From Streptomyces sp. JH14 (lineage in GTDB: Bacteria > Actinomycetota > Actinomycetes > Streptomycetales > Streptomycetaceae), in contig NZ_JAJNEL010000001.1 in the NCBI RefSeq assembly GCF_029428675.1, forward strand, positions 4,712,001-4,776,000: DNA of 64,000 nucleotides. Direction: 5' to 3'. Made by a program: the position numbers and the translations under genes. Numbering within the stretch: the first letter of the stretch is position 1; every line of letters starts with the position of its first letter. Below, piece after piece: positions 62,705 through 64,000 of this stretch. The notes under the pieces are model-generated. The model searched no databases. It was not told where the DNA came from and was given only the letters and a program-made list of their open reading frames with translations.

Positions 62705-64000
62705 ATGGACGACGCGAAGCCCACCGGGCCGAAGGTGAAGTGGTGGAGCCGCCCCACGCCGGGGCGCACCACGACCACCTCGGCTCCGGAGGATGCAGCA
62801 GCCACGGCGGATGCACCGGTCGAGGACGCGAGGGCCGCGGACACCCCCGTACCGCCCGTGGCGGGGCCGCCTGCACAGACGGCCCCGCCGGCTCCCGTCG
62901 CGCCCGCGCAGCCTGTGGCGCCCGAACCGGTGGCCCCCGAGGCGGTGGCGCCCGCACCCGCGGCGCCGGTCCCGTCTCCCGTCGCCCCGGCCCCCGCGCC
63001 CGCCCCCGCGGTGCAGGCGCCCGCACCGGCGGTCCAGGCGCCCGCCCCCGGGATGAAGCCGCTCCACGAGCCCGACGAGTACAGCACCCCGCCGTACGGC
63101 GGCCCCGGGCCCTGGGCGCCCGCACCGCCCGTGCAGCGCCCGGTCCCGACACCCGCCCACGGCACCCCCGTCCCCCCGCCCTACGCGGGCACCAACGGCG
63201 CCGGCCTGCCCCCCGCGCCCGCCCAGGTCCCCGGCTCCGCTCCGGCCTTCACGCCCCCGCCGCAGCCGCCCCAGGCCACGCAGTGGCTGCAGTACGACCC
63301 CTGGGGCGCCCCCCGGCAGCCGTTGACCCACCCCGGTACACCGACCGGACCCGACGGCGGACGCAAGAAGAGCAGGCGTGGCTCCCTGCTCGTCGGCGCG
63401 CTGCTGCTGGCCCTGGTGGCGGGTGGCATAGGCGGCGGCATCGGGGCCTACATCGAGCGCAACGGCGGCCTCACCACGGTCGAACTTCCGCAGACCGCGA
63501 AGAACGGTGGCGGCCGCGCCCCCGACAGCGTCGCGGGCATCGCCGCCAGCGCCCTGCCCAGCGTGGTCACCCTCCACGTCAGCGGCACCACCGAATCGGG
63601 CACCGGCACCGGCTTCGTCCTCGACAACGAGGGCCACATCCTCACCAACAACCACGTCGTCGCTCCGGCCGGCGCTTCCGGCGACATCACGGTGACGTTC
63701 AGCGGCGGCGAGACCGCGCGCGCCGAGGTCGTCGGCAAGGACAGCGGCTACGACCTCGCCGTGGTCAAGGTCAGCGGCGTCTCCGGACTCAAGCCGCTGC
63801 CGCTCGGCAACTCCGACAATGTGCAGGTCGGCGACCCGGTCGTGGCCATCGGCGCCCCCTTCGACCTGTCGAACACCGTCACCTCCGGCATCATCAGCGC
63901 CAAGGACCGGCCGATCACCGCGGGCGGCGAGAAGGGCGACGGCAGCGACGTCAGCTATGTCGATGCGCTGCAGACCGACGCCCCCATCAACCCGGGCAAC
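62705..64000 (+). CDS. HtrA-like membrane serine protease (C-terminus beyond window)
   Basis: 432 residues visible. Cytoplasmic disordered Pro/Ala-rich tail of about 220 residues, one membrane helix (226-250, SLLVGALLLALVAGGIGG), then trypsin-like protease with His317 in NNHVV and Asp350 in GYDLAVV; the catalytic Ser region (GNSGG) lies just beyond the last base, whose sequence ends at INPGN. A PDZ domain is expected outside. ATG 62705 has GGGGAGA upstream. Envelope quality control, likely linked to the SigE-RseA pair 100 bases upstream. Confidence 0.92.
   Translation, partial: MDDAKPTGPKVKWWSRPTPGRTTTTSAPEDAAATADAPVEDARAADTPVPPVAGPPAQTAPPAPVAPAQPVAPEPVAPEAVAPAPAAPVPSPVAPAPAPAPAVQAPAPAVQAPAPGMKPLHEPDEYSTPPYGGPGPWAPAPPVQRPVPTPAHGTPVPPPYAGTNGAGLPPAPAQVPGSAPAFTPPPQPPQATQWLQYDPWGAPRQPLTHPGTPTGPDGGRKKSRRGSLLVGALLLALVAGGIGGGIGAYIERNGGLTTVELPQTAKNGGGRAPDSVAGIAASALPSVVTLHVSGTTESGTGTGFVLDNEGHILTNNHVVAPAGASGDITVTFSGGETARAEVVGKDSGYDLAVVKVSGVSGLKPLPLGNSDNVQVGDPVVAIGAPFDLSNTVTSGIISAKDRPITAGGEKGDGSDVSYVDALQTDAPINPGN

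Overview
The window looks like a Streptomyces chromosome arm-to-core segment. It is very GC-rich with G/C third codon positions, GTG/TTG starts are common, many starts follow TAGGGT boxes in the leaderless arrangement, and it carries streptomycete or actinobacterial markers: a BldK-type oligopeptide transporter, MshB of mycothiol synthesis and a 55-residue DUF3117 protein. No tRNA, rRNA, CRISPR array, insertion sequence or phage gene was seen.

Layout. 1-2.3 kb (minus): end of a non-canonical succinate dehydrogenase operon (flavoprotein cut by the window edge, five-helix anchor, small protein). 2.6-5.1 kb: a very long peptide/solute-binding lipoprotein with a coiled-coil insert. 5.7-7.6 kb: typA. 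7.9-8.5 kb: a secreted-protein gene broken by an in-frame TGA. 9.3-21.6 kb: two consecutive complete five-gene oligopeptide ABC importers (bldKA-E and a paralogous set), followed convergently by a DPP-IV-like serine peptidase. 24.1-28.0 kb: small membrane protein, mshB, DUF6113 protein and a membrane-anchored peptidoglycan-binding protein. 28.2-31.7 kb: a translationally coupled ABC exporter plus two-component system with an unusual repeated TGTCAT site in front. 31.7-36.2 kb: Nudix hydrolase, DinB/DUF664 protein, MFS transporter, and a class F sortase paired with a repeat-rich surface protein. 36.8-38.8 kb: a Tet(M)/OtrA-like ribosomal protection GTPase behind a long structured leader. 38.9-48.7 kb (minus): a complete protocatechuate branch, pcaIJFHGB, pcaDC, pobA and a tandem-duplicated IclR regulator, with a perfect 16-bp palindrome at the promoter.

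48.9-64 kb returns to an order conserved across Actinobacteria (compare the Mycobacterium tuberculosis Rv1201-Rv1224 neighbourhood): SirB1-like protein, GNAT, fdxA, dapC, two secreted or membrane proteins, dapE, LOG, folP2-like, DivIVA-like protein, tagA, enoyl-CoA hydratase, DUF3117, O-methyltransferase, SigE, its zinc anti-sigma factor and the start of HtrA, which runs off the end.

Functional links. The two Opp systems and the S9 peptidase form a peptide uptake and processing block. The pca/pob block converts 4-hydroxybenzoate to succinyl-CoA and acetyl-CoA. The sigE-rseA-htrA set is an envelope stress module. The segment from about 32 to 48.9 kb looks lineage-variable, and most of the unusual regulatory DNA lies in it or at its edges.
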